This document shows, in pieces, positions 25,985 through 37,969 of a stretch of 64,000 bases of DNA. The notes under the pieces are model-generated. The model saw only the letters and a program-made list of their open reading frames with translations, did no database searches and was not told where the DNA came from. Source of the DNA: Hevea brasiliensis (lineage: Eukaryota > Streptophyta > Magnoliopsida > Malpighiales > Euphorbiaceae); the NCBI RefSeq assembly GCF_030052815.1, contig NC_079497.1:21466258-21530257 (forward strand), given 5' to 3'. Position 1 is the first letter of the stretch. Each line of letters starts with the position of its first letter. The translations under genes were made by a program, and so were the position numbers.

Positions 25985-27300
25985 TCAGTCTTTGAACAGC
26001 TGTGGGTGTTGTCTCCTTATGTCCTCTTCACGTTCCTAAGTAGCTTCCTGGCCTGAATGATGGTTCCATGTCACTTTCACTAAGGGTATCTGTTTATTCC
26101 TTAGCTGCTTCACCTCATATGCCAGAATCTCTATAGGTTCTTCGTCATATGAAAGGGCTGGATTTACCTCAATCTCTTCAACTGATATCACATGAGATGG
26201 GTCAGATCTGTACCTCCTTAACATGGACACATGGAAGACACTGTGTATACTTTCTAGCTCTGGAGGTAATGCCAACTGATATGCCAAGGGACCCACTCTT
26301 TTCAGAACTTTATATGGTCTAATGAAAAGAGGACTCAATTTCCCCTTTCTGCCAAATCTCATAATCCTCTTCCAAGGAGAAACTTTGAGGAATACCTTAT
26401 CACCCACTGCATATTCAATATCTCTTCTCTTCAGATCAACATAGGACTTCTGATGGTCTGATGCAGCCTTGAGTCGATCTCTGATCAATCTGATCTTTTC
26501 CTCTGTTTGCTGAACAATTTCTAACCCAATCATCTTTCTTTCACCTACTTCGTCCCAACATAGGGGAGTTCTGCACTTCCTGCCATACAAAGCTTCATAT
26601 GGAGGCATCCCAATACTTGATTGGTAGCTGTTGTTATAAGCAAATTCAATCAAAGGCAAGTGTATATCCCAACTACCTTCAAACTCAATCACACAAGCTC
26701 GTAGCATATCCTCCAAGATCTGAATTACTCTTTTAGACTGGCCATCTGTCTGTGGGTGGAATGCTGTGCTAAAGTTCAATCTAGTTCCTAGGGCTCTCTC
26801 AAGACTACCCCAGAATCTAGAAGTGAACCTAGGATCTCGATAAGATATAATTGATACTAGCACTCCATGCAGTCTTATAATCTCATTTATGTACAATCTG
26901 GCCAATCTCTCTAGGCTATAGTCCATCCGGACTGGCAAAAAGTGAGCAGACTTGGTTAGTCTATCAACTATAACCCATACTGCATCATGACTATTCTGTG
27001 TTCTCGGAAGTCCCATCACAAAATCCATAGTTATCCGTTCCCATTTCCACCTAGTACTGGTAATGGATGTAACAAACCTGCTGGTACTTGATATTCTGCC
27101 TTCACTTGCTGATAAGTTAGGCATTTGGAAACAAAATCAGCTACATCCCTTTTCATACCCATCCACCAGTAATGCTCTTTCAGCCCTCTGTACATTTTAG
27201 TTCCACCAGGGTGCATAGCAAAAGGAGACTCATGTGCTTCCTTCATGATGATCTGTCTCAATTCCACATCATTAGGAATACACATTCTGCCCTAATGTAG
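25985..27300 (-). pseudogene. E2 integrase with chromodomain (inactive)
   Basis: The integrase would join element cDNA to host DNA. Open pieces are 27031-27285 (zinc-binding part with HESPFAMHPGG and a final CLTY where Cys is expected) and 26036-27124 (core and C-terminus). They are joined by a one-base loss near 27050. In the core, the first catalytic Asp is present (ITMDFV), the second is Tyr (ISYRDPRF), and the Glu is Lys (GQSKRV). The GPY/F-type region (GPLAYQLALP) and a chromodomain-like end (IPLVKVTWNHHSGQEAT) follow. TAG at 26036-26038 replaces the expected Trp of this family, and the original frame continues to TGA at 25985. The chromodomain supports Tekay/Del assignment. The enzyme is certainly dead. 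Confidence 0.9.
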
Positions 27301-27954
27301 CAATAAACCATCATCTCTCACAGAGAATTCAGGTTTCTTGCCCTGCTGGACTTCTTTCAGTAGCTTTTGATATTTTTCATCATTCTGAGCAGCCATTCTG
27401 ATCTGATCAATCAACACTGGCTGTACATGCCATGCAACTACTGTCTACCCCTCATCATCAATCTCCAAACTAGCATGCTGTGCTTTCAACTCATGTACCA
27501 TGGACAAAGGAGAAACTTTGAGACTTGCCATAGTCTTGCGACTTAAGGCGTTAGCCACCACATTTGCTTTCCCTAGTTGATAGTCTATTAAATAATCATA
27601 GTCTTTAATCAGTTCTAACCATCTCCTCTGCCTCAAATTCAATTCCTTCTGGGTGCCTAAGTACTTCAAGCTCTTGTGATCTGTGTAAATGTAGCATTTC
27701 TCTCCATACAAATAGTGTATCCAGATCTTCAGAGCAAAAACAATAGCTGCAAGCTCCAAATCATGTATTGGGTAATTCCTCTTATGCGGTTTCAGCTGGC
27801 GTGATGCATATGCAATGACATTTTGATCTTGCATTAGTACACAGCCTAACCCATTGTGAGAAGCATCACTATAAACTGTGTATTCTTTACGCGGTGTAGG
27901 TAAAGTAAGGACTGGAGCTTCAGTCAAACACCTCTTTAATTCATCAAAACTCTG
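27301..27954 (-). pseudogene. E2 RNase H and connection region
   Basis: RNase H would remove the RNA template. The open stretch 27445-27927 has [25 protein letters not shown] and YTDHKSL, which retain three acidic residues. The fourth acidic position is Asn in VVANALSRK, where the family has Asp. A TAG at 27955-27957 separates it from the reverse transcriptase where the family has Gln. Further stops are a TAG at about 27447 and another at about 27293. Only C-to-T type changes are needed for most of these stops. Confidence 0.88.
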
Positions 27955-29445
27955 CTAGCACTTATCTGTCCATTGAAATTTTACATCTTTCCGAAGCAGC
28001 TTGGTCAGTGGAGAAGCTAACATAGAAAACCCTTTCACAAACCAGCGGTAATATCCAGCTAAACCTAGAAAACTGCGAATTTCTATGATATTCCTGGATG
28101 GCTTCCAATTAAGGATAGCTTCTACTTTGCTGGAATCTACCTTGATCCCTTCAGCTGACACAATATGTCCTAAGAAAGAGATTTCTTTTAGCCAAAATTC
28201 ACATTTCGATAATTTGGCGTATAGCTGTTTCTCCCTTAAGGTCTGCAGTACAATTCGCAGATGTCTGTCATGCTCCTCTACATTCCTCGAATATTTCAAA
28301 ATATCATCGATAAACACCACTACAAATTGGTCGAGATATGGTCTGAAGATAGTGTTCATCAGATCCATAAAAGCAGCTGGAGCATTAGTTAACCCGAATG
28401 GCATTACCAAAAACTCATAATGGCCATATCGAGTTCTGAAAGCAGAATTTGGAATACTCTGTTCTTGCACTTTCAACTGATAATAACTAGATCGCAAATC
28501 AATTTTGGAGAATACAGCTGCACCCTTTAACTGATCAAACAGATCATCAATGTGAGGCAATGGATATTTGTTCTTTATTGTCACCTTATTCAACTGTCGG
28601 TAGTCAATACATAAACGGAGAGTGCCATCTTTCTTCTTAACAAACAATACTGGCACTCTCCAAGGTGACACACTAGGGTGGATGAAGCCCTTTTCAAGTA
28701 GTTCTTGCAACTGTACCTTTAACTCCTTCAACTCTGCTGGTGCTATTCTGTATGGTGTTACGGAGATTGGATCCACACCAGGCATAACATTAATTTCAAA
28801 CTGCACCTCTCTTTCTGGATGTAATCCTGGCAATTCATCAGGAAACACATCTAGAAAGTCATATACTGTAGGAATGTCCCTCAATACTAGATTCCCCACT
28901 TGGGTGTCTACAACATGTGCCAAGTATGCTTCACACCCATTTCTGATCATTTTTCTGGCTAGTGTAGTCGAAATGATGTTTGATGGCAATAGCTGCCTCT
29001 CCCCATGTATTACCACATCACTATATTGAGGCAGACCAAAAGTGACTGTCTTCAGTCTATAGTCAATCATGGCGTGATGCCTGGCTAACCAATCCATGCC
29101 TAGGATGATATCATAATCTTTGAAGGGTATTTCAATGAAATCAGATAGAAAAGTATGTCCTTGGATCACCAAAGGACAATCCCTATACATTCTATTAACC
29201 CTGACCTCTTGTCCTAGCGGACTTGTTACTAGCACCTCAAAGTCCATTTTTGTACATGGAACAACAATGCAATTAATGATGCTAGCACCCACATAAGAAT
29301 GGGTAGAACCCAGATCAAATAACACAAATACATCTTGATTAAAAGTTGAAAAGGTACGAGCCACAACATCAGATGTCTCTGCCTCTTCTCTCTGTCTCAT
29401 TGTGTAGACTCTGACTGATGCACTTCCTTGCTCTGACTGATTCAC
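27955..29445 (-). pseudogene. pol: E2 protease and reverse transcriptase (longest open part, 496 codons)
   Basis: The open reading frame covers the gag end ([11 protein letters not shown]), the aspartic protease with [10 protein letters not shown] at residue 44, and the reverse transcriptase at about residues 230-445. Reverse transcriptase motifs visible are [41 protein letters not shown] and the catalytic FIDD at 378-381. The thumb region ([11 protein letters not shown]) follows. All catalytic aspartates of this domain appear intact. It would copy element RNA into cDNA in the cytoplasmic particle. It ends at TAG 27955, so no complete polyprotein can be made. Confidence 0.92.
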
Positions 29446-30620
29446 TGTGCCTTGGCTACCTGCTGGACTACCTCTACCCCTACCTCTACCTTTGCTAAGT
29501 AGTTATAAACCTCTGGTGGCAGGATTCTGAACTGAACCTTCTGCAGTAGCAGGAGGTGGTCCAACTCTACAAGTACTAGTGCAGTCTTTGGCAAAGTGCC
29601 CTGTGCCTCCACAGTTATAACAGGCTCCTATGGCCTTGTAGCATACCCCACCATGATTTCTTCCACAAGTTTCACATTGGCGGGGAGGGTAGGAACTTCT
29701 AGTACTCTGCTGATCTGATGGAGGAGGTTTTTGTCCCAAATATCTTCTCCTACCAGACTTCTTACCACCCCAATTCTGTCCCCCAAAGTTCTTTCTCTTC
29801 CCAGTAGGACCACTGGAACTCTGATCTACTGACTTCCCCTCTCTTGTCTTCTCTGATTTCTTTTTCTATGGGGTCGCTTCTGACTCAATTCTCTCTAATT
29901 TCAGTGCTTGAGAAATAAGCTTAGAGAAGTTAGTATGTTTGAATCCAACCACTTGTAATCTGATACTAGGCTTTAAGCCGGTTTCAAACCTTTTACACCT
30001 TTCCCTACTAGTAGCAAGGAGACTCCCTGCATAGTGGCTCAGGTGGGAAAATTTCCTTTCATACTCTGCCACTGATCTACTTCCTTGTTTTAGACTTAAG
30101 AACTCCTGTAGCTTTTGGTCCACATAGGCATCTGGGACATATTTTTGTCTGAACTCCCGCAGAAAGTCATCCCAGGTTAGTACTGGGGGTTCCACCAAAC
30201 TATGAGGAATGATTTTCCACCAGTCATATGCATCCCCCTGTAGTAGTGACACTGAATACTCAAATCTGAGCTCCTCTGTACAATGTAGTTTCTGGAACAC
30301 CCTATCCATTCGCTCCAACAATTGTTCTACATCTAGAGGATCTACTGTCCCCTTGAACTCAGTAGCCCCATATTTAATTAGCTTGTCATACTGCCTAGCT
30401 GAAGAATGTAGTTGTACCATTGGTGTCTGTAGTGGGACTTGAGTAGGCATGTTACCAGCCATCAGTTGGAACATTGTAGCCATCTGCTGAGCGAACTGAG
30501 CAGGAAACTGTTATACTGAGGGGGCTAGTGCGGCTGATCCACTCACATTGTGTAGGGCTGGGCATCCCCTTGTACCTCAGCCTTTATTGATTGATCGACT
30601 GAATGATCCCCCCTTTCCAT
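29446..30620 (-). pseudogene. gag: E2 gag (broken)
   Basis: ATG at 30620 starts MERGDHSVDQSIKAE, close to E1 gag. A frameshift occurs near 30555-30565. The capsid core is open at 29866-30483 (YDKLIKYGATEFKG, LLQGDAYDWW, FLREFRQKYV, LSHYAGSLL). Stops lie at about 29866 and 29503. The nucleocapsid piece 29503-29739 has CETCGRNHGGVC and an intact CCHC knuckle CYNCGGTGHFAKDC. An RGRGRG tail leads into the protease. Protein similarity to E1 gag is high, so E2 and E1 are close relatives. Confidence 0.88.
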
Positions 30621-30789
30621 AGTCAATTTGAGGATTTTAGACCTCCTAAACAAATAACACAAGGAGATTTTCTCTTGTTAGTGCATATTTATAATGTAAT
30701 GTACTATATGTATTAAACAATGACATTGAGCAGTTGTATTATAAAGAAAGAATATTCAAATTACAGGTGAAAATAGAATTTAAAAACTA

Positions 30790-30801
30790 GCTCTGATACT
30801 A
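30790..30801 (-). other. E2 primer binding site (tRNA-iMet type), one mismatch
   Basis: Plus strand GCTCTGATACTA differs from the canonical GCTCTGATACCA by C to T at 30800. It lies eight bases inside the LTR terminus at 30810. Confidence 0.85.
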
Positions 30802-30809
30802 CTTAAACA

Positions 30810-33800
30810 TGTCACACCCTACCCCTCAGTAAGGTATAACATGATCCCGTAGTATACCTAATAAATTACCAACTTCGTCTACTGATAACCTATTAAATAC
30901 ACTACAAGGGATTTTAAATATTTTCTTACTTCTTTTTACAGTGGTGAGCACTATTTACAGGTGTTAAAAATTTTTTAACCAAAGTGAAACCAGATAACAC
31001 ATTTGAAGAATTAATAATTTTTGTAAATATTTTGACAGAGTGCCATCTGTATTTTGAATAAAATAGTTCTTCAAAAACCTGTAAAAAGCACTTCCAATAT
31101 TTTGTTCAATCCCCAAACTCCAATATTCAATCAACACAATAAGTTTCTCAACATTTTTCAACTCAAATCCACAATAATTTTCCAGTGTTTTCAAAAGCTG
31201 AGATAAAAGAAATATCTCACAATATTTACAAGCCAAAATAATTTACAAATTTAGTTTACAACTTCAATGTACAATTTTAATTTACAACTGCTCAAAACCA
31301 AGAACAATATATACATACAGTGAACATACATTACAATACAAAATGCAAAGTATGGTATACTCAATATACCCGATGAACTCTCAATGTAGCACTAGCAGCC
31401 TAGTCTGCTGCCCTGTCAGTCTATCTACCTGCGACTGCAATGAAAAGCTATCGCTGAGCCAATGTCTCAGTGGTGCACAACATTAACAAAATGCAACTTT
31501 AAATCATAAATCATAAGTCGTATAAATAGTGGATACTTAAAACCATAGTTAAATTCAAAGACAGTGAATGTGATAAAGAATTTAAACTCCATTTTACAAT
31601 ATCACAATAAATATCAATAAATCATACACACAGCTTAATCATATTGCCAAAGTCCAATTCATCCCAAAAGCCGATGGCTAATGAGAAATAATATAGCTAG
31701 CTAGCAATAATATGAGCACTCATTCTATTCATCCTCAACAGGCACACACCTGAACACTTCAGCCAGAGAGGGAATTCAAAGTCAATTCGTCCCACTAGAC
31801 AAGCTAGCAAGGAATTCAATCAATATACATGATAGCTGTGGTTTCAAACCATTTACAATGTTTTTCAAGCAATAAGTATCCATCTAATATCATTCAAACA
31901 ATTTTTCACAATTTAAAACAATAACATACAAATAGTCATAATTTATTTCAATTTAAAAATTCAAAAGAAATAACTGTTATGCACAAACCTCTGATAAATG
32001 TCTCTTGGCCCTGACTCAGTGTTTCCTTCCCTTTTCCTGAGTCTTTACTAACTGAAACACACAATTTGAAGTGTCTCAGTACTCATTTAAACTATCTCTA
32101 ACAATAAGGCTTACTAATTAATTTATTGAATTCTATTATTTTCCTTAGTCAACCTAAAATATTGACCCTCGATGCACTCTAGGTGAATTGGGTTTAATGT
32201 TACTAATATGTCACATTTTATAGCCCTTTAGTGTTGGTATATGTTACCAATTTCATTTCCAAGTGTATTGCATTTTATTGCAATTTATCAGATTTCGATG
32301 TACTATTTTGACCTAGCTGGACGACCTAGTTCCCTCGGTTTTCGGGTTTCGGTCCAAACTACAAACTTGTAGGTCTATGTCTTGTTGCACGCGGGGTAAA
32401 ATTTAAGATCATTTTGAATTATATAGACCAAGATATGGTCAATTTACCAATGCTGGACAGAATGCTTTAAAATGGTAGGCTTAGGTCATTTTTAGGTCAC
32501 TTTTGGTTCGGCCAGTTTTAGTACCTGAACTTGTGCAAGCTATTTGGCTTGGTTATGGCCATTATGGGCTTTGGTGTCTTCATAAGAATTTTATATCTAT
32601 GTCTAAGCTATTCATGGTAAAAATTTCAGGTCATTTGGACCTATTTTGAGTAAGTTATGGTCAAAACACTAACTACTGCCCAAATGGTCAATTTTCAGGC
32701 TTTCAAGTCACTAATCCGAATTTGGTCATTTTTGAAGTCACCTTCTAGGCAGAATTTAGGTAAGCTTCCTTCATGAAAGTTGGCACATTTTGTGCCTAGT
32801 TTCACCTCTAATTGGTCTCATACCAATTGGAGTCACACACTTAAGTTTCTAAGCTAAAATATACACTGCCCTATTACACATTGTTCATCCCTTACCAATT
32901 ACACATCCTATACTTACCAAGTTAACTCTTTCATGCCAATTCTGGTTTGTACCATACCATTAACACACTTTACAACACATTTTGGTCATTTTGGACAGCT
33001 TGTAACCATTCTCAATATACACATTATAACTCAGAATTTTCAAAGTCCAATTACAATAATTTAACCACATGAACATACCTCATTTACATGTCCAAATCCA
33101 AAAAATTATTCATATACACATGCTGCCACCATAAGCAACATAATTCAACAAACCAAACCATGAAACAACACATTTCTAACTAAACTTTAAAGTTGCCGAA
33201 TCACCTCATGAACACATCTCCTTCAAATTTGCTTTCAAGCTTCCAAAACCAAGTGCACCATTACACATACTCTTAATACACATTGTCTAAATCATTTCTA
33301 TACACATAAACACTTACATCAACATCTTAGACAACCATTTACATGCAAGGACAAGCTGTTCATGGTGAGGTTTCATGGCTGCCGAAATGGCTCAACTCCA
33401 ATAATTCATCAAACATAAAAAATTCTTCCATAAATCAACTCCCTACAACATCCACTCAAAGTTTAAGGAAGCAAGATTGAAAAATACACACTTACAACTT
33501 TTGAAGCTTGATCAAAACCTCACTAAACTTCTTAAAATTGCTATCAAACTCTTCCTTGCAAGGTGAGGATTAACTTTAATGAGGGAACTTAGTGGAAATG
33601 GTGGCTTAAGGTTGGTTGCATGAAGCTCCCTCACATTCAGCCATGGAGGTTTTCTCTCAAGTTGGTTTCGGCTGGTTGTCCCAAAGTTGAAGATGATAGA
33701 ATTTTCTGTCCAAAGGCTGATTAAAAGTCCACTTAGGTGATATTAGTGGAGCACTAATGAAGTTTTGATATTAGTTTAATCAAATTTTTCATAATTCCCA

Positions 33801-34365
33801 CATTTAACCTTTTTTTTTACTATTTAAATTATGGACCACCATTTTAATTTTCATGATATTTTCAAAGTTTAATATCATTTATTTTTAATGTACCTTTAGG
33901 TCAAAAGGCAACTCGGAGTGTCAATTGACCACAATGCCCATATTCTGGTTGCTTTTCGGCTTTTTGGATAACACCGATTTTTATCGGTTTCTCGATTTTT
34001 TACTTTTCTTTGTACTAATTATTTAATTTTTCTTTGACATTTCTAGTATCATTTATTTTTCAATAGATGTTTATTTAAGTCCCAAAAATATTTTTCAGGG
34101 TTCCCTGCAGTCCAAGGCTAGTCAACAGCCCACGCCGCAACTTCCCGGTGCGGTTACCCATCGGTATGGTTTTGTCCGTTTAGCTTAGTTCCATTTTCTC
34201 TCTTTTATTTTTCCTTTATTTTTTTCTATTGTATTTTCCTCTATTGTATTTCACTACCTTATATCTGCACACTAATATTTAAATATAATTCCAAGCATCC
34301 TAACTGTCCGGACAGACACTGTCACCGGAACAATAGAACGCACTATCGAACATAGGGGTGTTACA
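30810..34365 (-). repeat. E2 right (5') LTR (3.56 kb)
   Basis: Starts TGTCACACCC and ends GGGGTGTTACA on the plus strand. It is uninterrupted and shows the empty site for E1 near 32249-32253. It is related to the E1 LTR over most of its length but lacks the 47-bp minisatellite. The next bases CCTAT (34366-34370) should be the target duplication, whose partner lies outside the window. Confidence 0.9.
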
Positions 34366-35784
34366 CCTATTAATAAATTTTAGGAAGAGATAAAGCAAAA
34401 GATAAAAACAAAAAGAATTTTAGTTAAAAAGAAAAAAAGGAGTGGGGGACGCCACCTAGGGAGAGAGAGAGGGAGAGAGCTGATTGGTGGGAGAGAGAGT
34501 TTGTGTGGGAGAGAGAGAGTGAGGAAGGAAGAGGTTGTATGGGAGAGGAAAAGTGAGGATAAGGATAAAATTTTCTTTTCTATATTTATTTTCAAGAAAA
34601 AAAAATTATATGGGCTTTTTATTTATTTAAAATCCCTATTATTAAGCCCATAAAGCCCAATTAGGCTTTGTTAGGTTTTTTCAATAAATTCTCATTATTA
34701 AATTTAAGCAAAATAAATTTTATTTAAATTTAATTTACCATTTTTTACCCTTCAAAAAATTTTCTTCAAGAATCATGCCGTACATATAATTATTTATTTT
34801 TAATGCCTTTAAATATATCTCGTAGTCATAAAGTTTTTTCATCATTGGATTTCTCACGGCCTCAATGCACATACCCATAACGTCACAAAAATAAGGGTCT
34901 ACAAATAAATAAATTAGTAAGCAAGCCTCGAAGGATCATCTGTGGGAATGAAAATTTTGCGTAGTGATTTTTTAAATTAAATTAATCTCGCTAAATAAAG
35001 CCATTTAAATATTGCTATATATGTGATAAATGGTTAATTAAATTATGCCATATCACTTATTAAAAAAGGACAAGTTGACCAATAAAATTATAACACTTGT
35101 CAAGTGGCAATTTGGGCATCTCTTCCCAAATTCACTATAAATAGAGATGCCATTCTTTTCAAAAAAATCATCAAAGAAGATCAGAAGATCAAGTATCAAG
35201 CTACCAAAGTTCTATCCAAGCTACAAATTATAAGCTTTACAGATCTTCCATTCAAGTAACGAGACTACCTAAGCACTACAAGTCCTTCTTATCCAAATCG
35301 AAGAGGTCTTCCTCATCAATTAAAGAACAAGCTCTCCAAACCTTTGAATCACGCTCTCTAGAGGAAAGAATCAAATGATTGAATTTCTTTATCTAATAAA
35401 TTCCAGAATAGAGGTTGTACGCTATTTTTTTTTATTAAATTCATATAAATTGATAATTGTTCACCATTTTCTTGTGTTTAGATTCCATACATGAAATTTG
35501 TGTGTATAAAGTACACAACACATAATTTTTTTAGGATTAAAAACAAGCATCTGTAAAAAAAATTTTGAAAAAAGCAAATAAGTTGATATAAAACTAATTA
35601 TGAGCATCATCAAAGTAACATTTATTATAAGCATTCCAACAACTCCATATTATTGTAGCACTACATTTAGAGGGTCGTACTATTCAATGGCATTAAGTTT
35701 TTTTTTTTTCTTTAAGTCAAATTGGTAGAAGGTTATATAAATTTAGAGAAATATGTTCGTGATTTGGAAGGCATATTTGAAAGT
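34366..35784. other. Unassigned AT-rich stretch
   Basis: No gene is seen. It holds a purine-rich GAGA tract (about 34451-34560) whose reverse strand gives a spurious 71-codon frame. There are AT-rich runs, and a stretch at about 35020-35520 that resembles an LTR or promoter fragment (next entry). Confidence 0.5.
35020..35520 (+). repeat. Possible LTR or promoter fragment with TATA box
   Basis: TATAAATAG lies at 35136-35144, preceded by a CTTCCCAAATTCAC segment and followed by an A/C-rich leader-like region without long frames. This layout is common in plant LTR promoters. No matching second LTR, primer site or target duplication was found in the window, so the class is uncertain. Confidence 0.35.
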
Positions 35785-35793
35785 CATGCTTTT

Positions 35794-36727
35794 AAGGGCT
35801 GATGGAAAACTTTAACTCTTTTGCATCCCTCTTTAGTTTTGCTAGAAAGAGAAAATTTCTCTCAACTTGTCCCTTTTTTCCTCTGAGGCAAAGTCCTCAT
35901 CTATCGGATCTTCTTAGCCTCCTCTACTCATTATGGGCTGGGAAGGCTATCTTTCTCCTTGTCCAAAGAGTGGGTTTTCCCTCTCACCTCTAGGCAATGC
36001 TGTGTACAAATAATTCTCCTATGGTTTTATGGCAGATCGGTGCTTAAATGGATAAGGGTTCTTCTATAATATGCCATCTTTATTGGGTGTGGTTTATATG
36101 TAGGGTCTAAGGCTCTTACTGGAGGTTCCATTACTCCTTGAAGGAGGTTCATCGATAGATCCATAGTGAGGAAGCTTCTCTGTGTATGGGTCTTTGATGA
36201 TAAGAGAGCATTCTATTTTATCATTATGGAAGGGCCTCTTTGTTGGCCCTTTATTAGTCACCAACCCTTTAAGGCAATTGATGCCATAGAACTCCACCTT
36301 CCACTTCTCTTCCACTAATTCAATTTTCTTGCCTATGTTTCTTGGGTTATCTTGCATGGAATGGTGCTCTTGCTTTTTTTAGAGAGTCTTGCTTGGCTTG
36401 GACAACATGTTGGTCCATCGTTTCTCCTCTTTATATTATTTATCATGACAACTAGCTTGGCTCTTTTCTTGTAGCACATAGAATTGGTTACCCTTTGTTT
36501 TTTTTGCTGGGCTTGGGTCCAAAACCCACTTAGAATAAGGCAATTTGTTTCTAAGCTTTGGCTTTTTCTTGACTTATATTATAGGTCTTTAGCTAAGTGG
36601 AGGCTTTGGACCTTTTTTTCTGAACTTATTTAACAGGGCTTTTACTAGTTCTTTTACTCTTTTTTGGACCATGGATTTGTAGATAGAAAACTTATTTAAT
36701 GGAACTATCTATTCGATAAAAAAAAAG
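35794..36727 (+). mobile_element. Probable retroposed fragment (LINE-like or other poly-A retrocopy)
   Basis: A run of nine A at 36718-36726 is followed within a few bases by a repeat of the sequence at its left edge. AGTCATGCTTTT (35782-35793) and AGCCATGCTTTT (36728-36739) agree at 11 of 12 positions. This is the signature of target-primed insertion with poly-A. Reading frames inside are short and unrecognised, so the source is unknown. Confidence 0.45.
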
Positions 36728-36739
36728 AGCCATGCTTTT

Positions 36740-37964
36740 GATTATCCATTGGAAGAGCTTAGGAATCTAAAGTAGATAAATTCCCTTTAGTAATAGCTTA
36801 ATGCATTAGATGAATTATATACAAAGGTAGGTATTACTGAGGAATAATCTCTTAGTTTCTTTTTCTCTTAACTAAATGATGAACTACAAATACCAATCAA
36901 AATGTTATAACCAAGAACCTTAGCAAAAGCCTACTCCCTTGACAGACTGTAAGAACTAACTATAGCTATTATTTAACAGAAACCAAAACTATAACAAGCC
37001 TTCCTTTAGTCGTATACACCACAAATTATAACAAACCCTTACCATAACCACATAAACTAGCCAATTAAAACCACTAATAATCCTTAAATACCAAATAAGT
37101 ATGTTACCTACCCCTAATAAGGCCAAATTGCTAACCCTTCCACATAAAGTCCTAAGAACTGCCATTAAGGAAATTAATGAGAAAAAGGCCAAAGGCTTGT
37201 GCTTTTAGTGTGATGAGAAGTATGTTTCTTAACACAAGTGCATAACTTATTTGTAATGCAAATAGAAAAGGTAATTAAGGAGGAATTAGAATCAATTGTG
37301 AAAATAAGTAATGAAATTGAAGAAAGTACACCAAAGGGTTAGTTTTCTCTAAAAGCCATGTGAAGCACTAATAGTAACTAGACTATGATGATCAAAAGTA
37401 ATGGGGAAAAAAAAAAGGATGCATGTGTTGGTAAACACTAAAGTACTTGCAATTTCCTCAATGAGCAATTAGCTAGTTAACTTCACTTCGAATTATTAAA
37501 GTAACCAATATATGGATTAAAGTTGCTAATAGCTAAGAAATTAAATGTGATTCAATGTGCAAAGATTTCCAATAATATATGTAATAACAAGCATTTAAGG
37601 CTAATGTATAGTTGCTTCCCTTGGATAATGACTCAAAACATTGGGCATTAATTGGAATTTTTTGAATCTCAATTTGAGCTTTAGTTTATGTGGCATATAC
37701 CACTATTTATGTGGAGAATAGCTTAATTTTCATGCTCAATTACTTAATACCTTGAATTTTAAACAAACTGATTGGTTCTTTTCTAGAGTTAGTGAACCAA
37801 ATGTTGAAATAGGAAAATTGTATGATATCCAAGTAGAGCAGCAAGAACAAGAAGAATTAAAAGGATTGCTAAAAAGTTGTATGCATATGTTTTCTAAGAA
37901 CCAAAGGTCTTAGCACCATAGAGTGCACATAATCATAGAATACCAATTAAGGATCGCATCCTAT
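36740..37964 (+). pseudogene. E5: decayed gypsy gag end and protease region, left part
   Basis: Highly decayed plus-strand remnant. Around 37150-37245 the frame resembles a chromovirus Gag end: EINEKKAKGLCF, a stop, CDEKYVS, a stop, then HKC, which is a degenerate CCHC knuckle. Near 37790-37960 a segment resembles the run-up to a reverse transcriptase (QVEQQEQEELKGLLKS). It is interrupted by E4 at 37970 and resumes at 56928. The assignment to a Reina/CRM-like chromovirus is tentative. Confidence 0.6.
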
Positions 37965-37969
37965 TAATG
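37965..37969. repeat. Target-site duplication of E4, left copy
   Basis: TAATG before the LTR start TGATACATTC. The same five bases follow the right LTR at 56923-56927. Confidence 0.88.

Larger units (their letters stand above)
1..34365 (-). mobile_element. E2: Tekay/Del-like chromovirus (Ty3/gypsy), old autonomous element, left end outside window
   Basis: The element is read on the minus strand. The right LTR (30810-34365) is its 5' LTR. A gag-pol remnant follows at 25985-30620, then a polypurine tract at 25938-25951, and the left (3') LTR at 1-113 plus 23827-25937. Position 1 aligns with 32141 of the right LTR, so about 1.3 kb of the left LTR lies outside the window. Window segments of the two LTRs agree in length (2224 and 2225 bp once the inner insertion is removed). 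Over the first 113 bp they differ at seven sites by eye, all transitions, so the insertion is not recent. Tekay assignment rests on domain order PR-RT-RNaseH-INT-chromodomain, LTR ends TGTAACACCC/TGTGACA, long LTRs and the tRNA-Met primer site. Confidence 0.9.

Noticed and set aside
28085..29029. Plus-strand frames of 111 and 135 codons
   Set aside because: They are antisense shadows of the E2 protease/reverse transcriptase.
34380..34595. 71-codon minus-strand Ser/Leu-rich frame
   Set aside because: It comes from a GAGA microsatellite and has no homology features.
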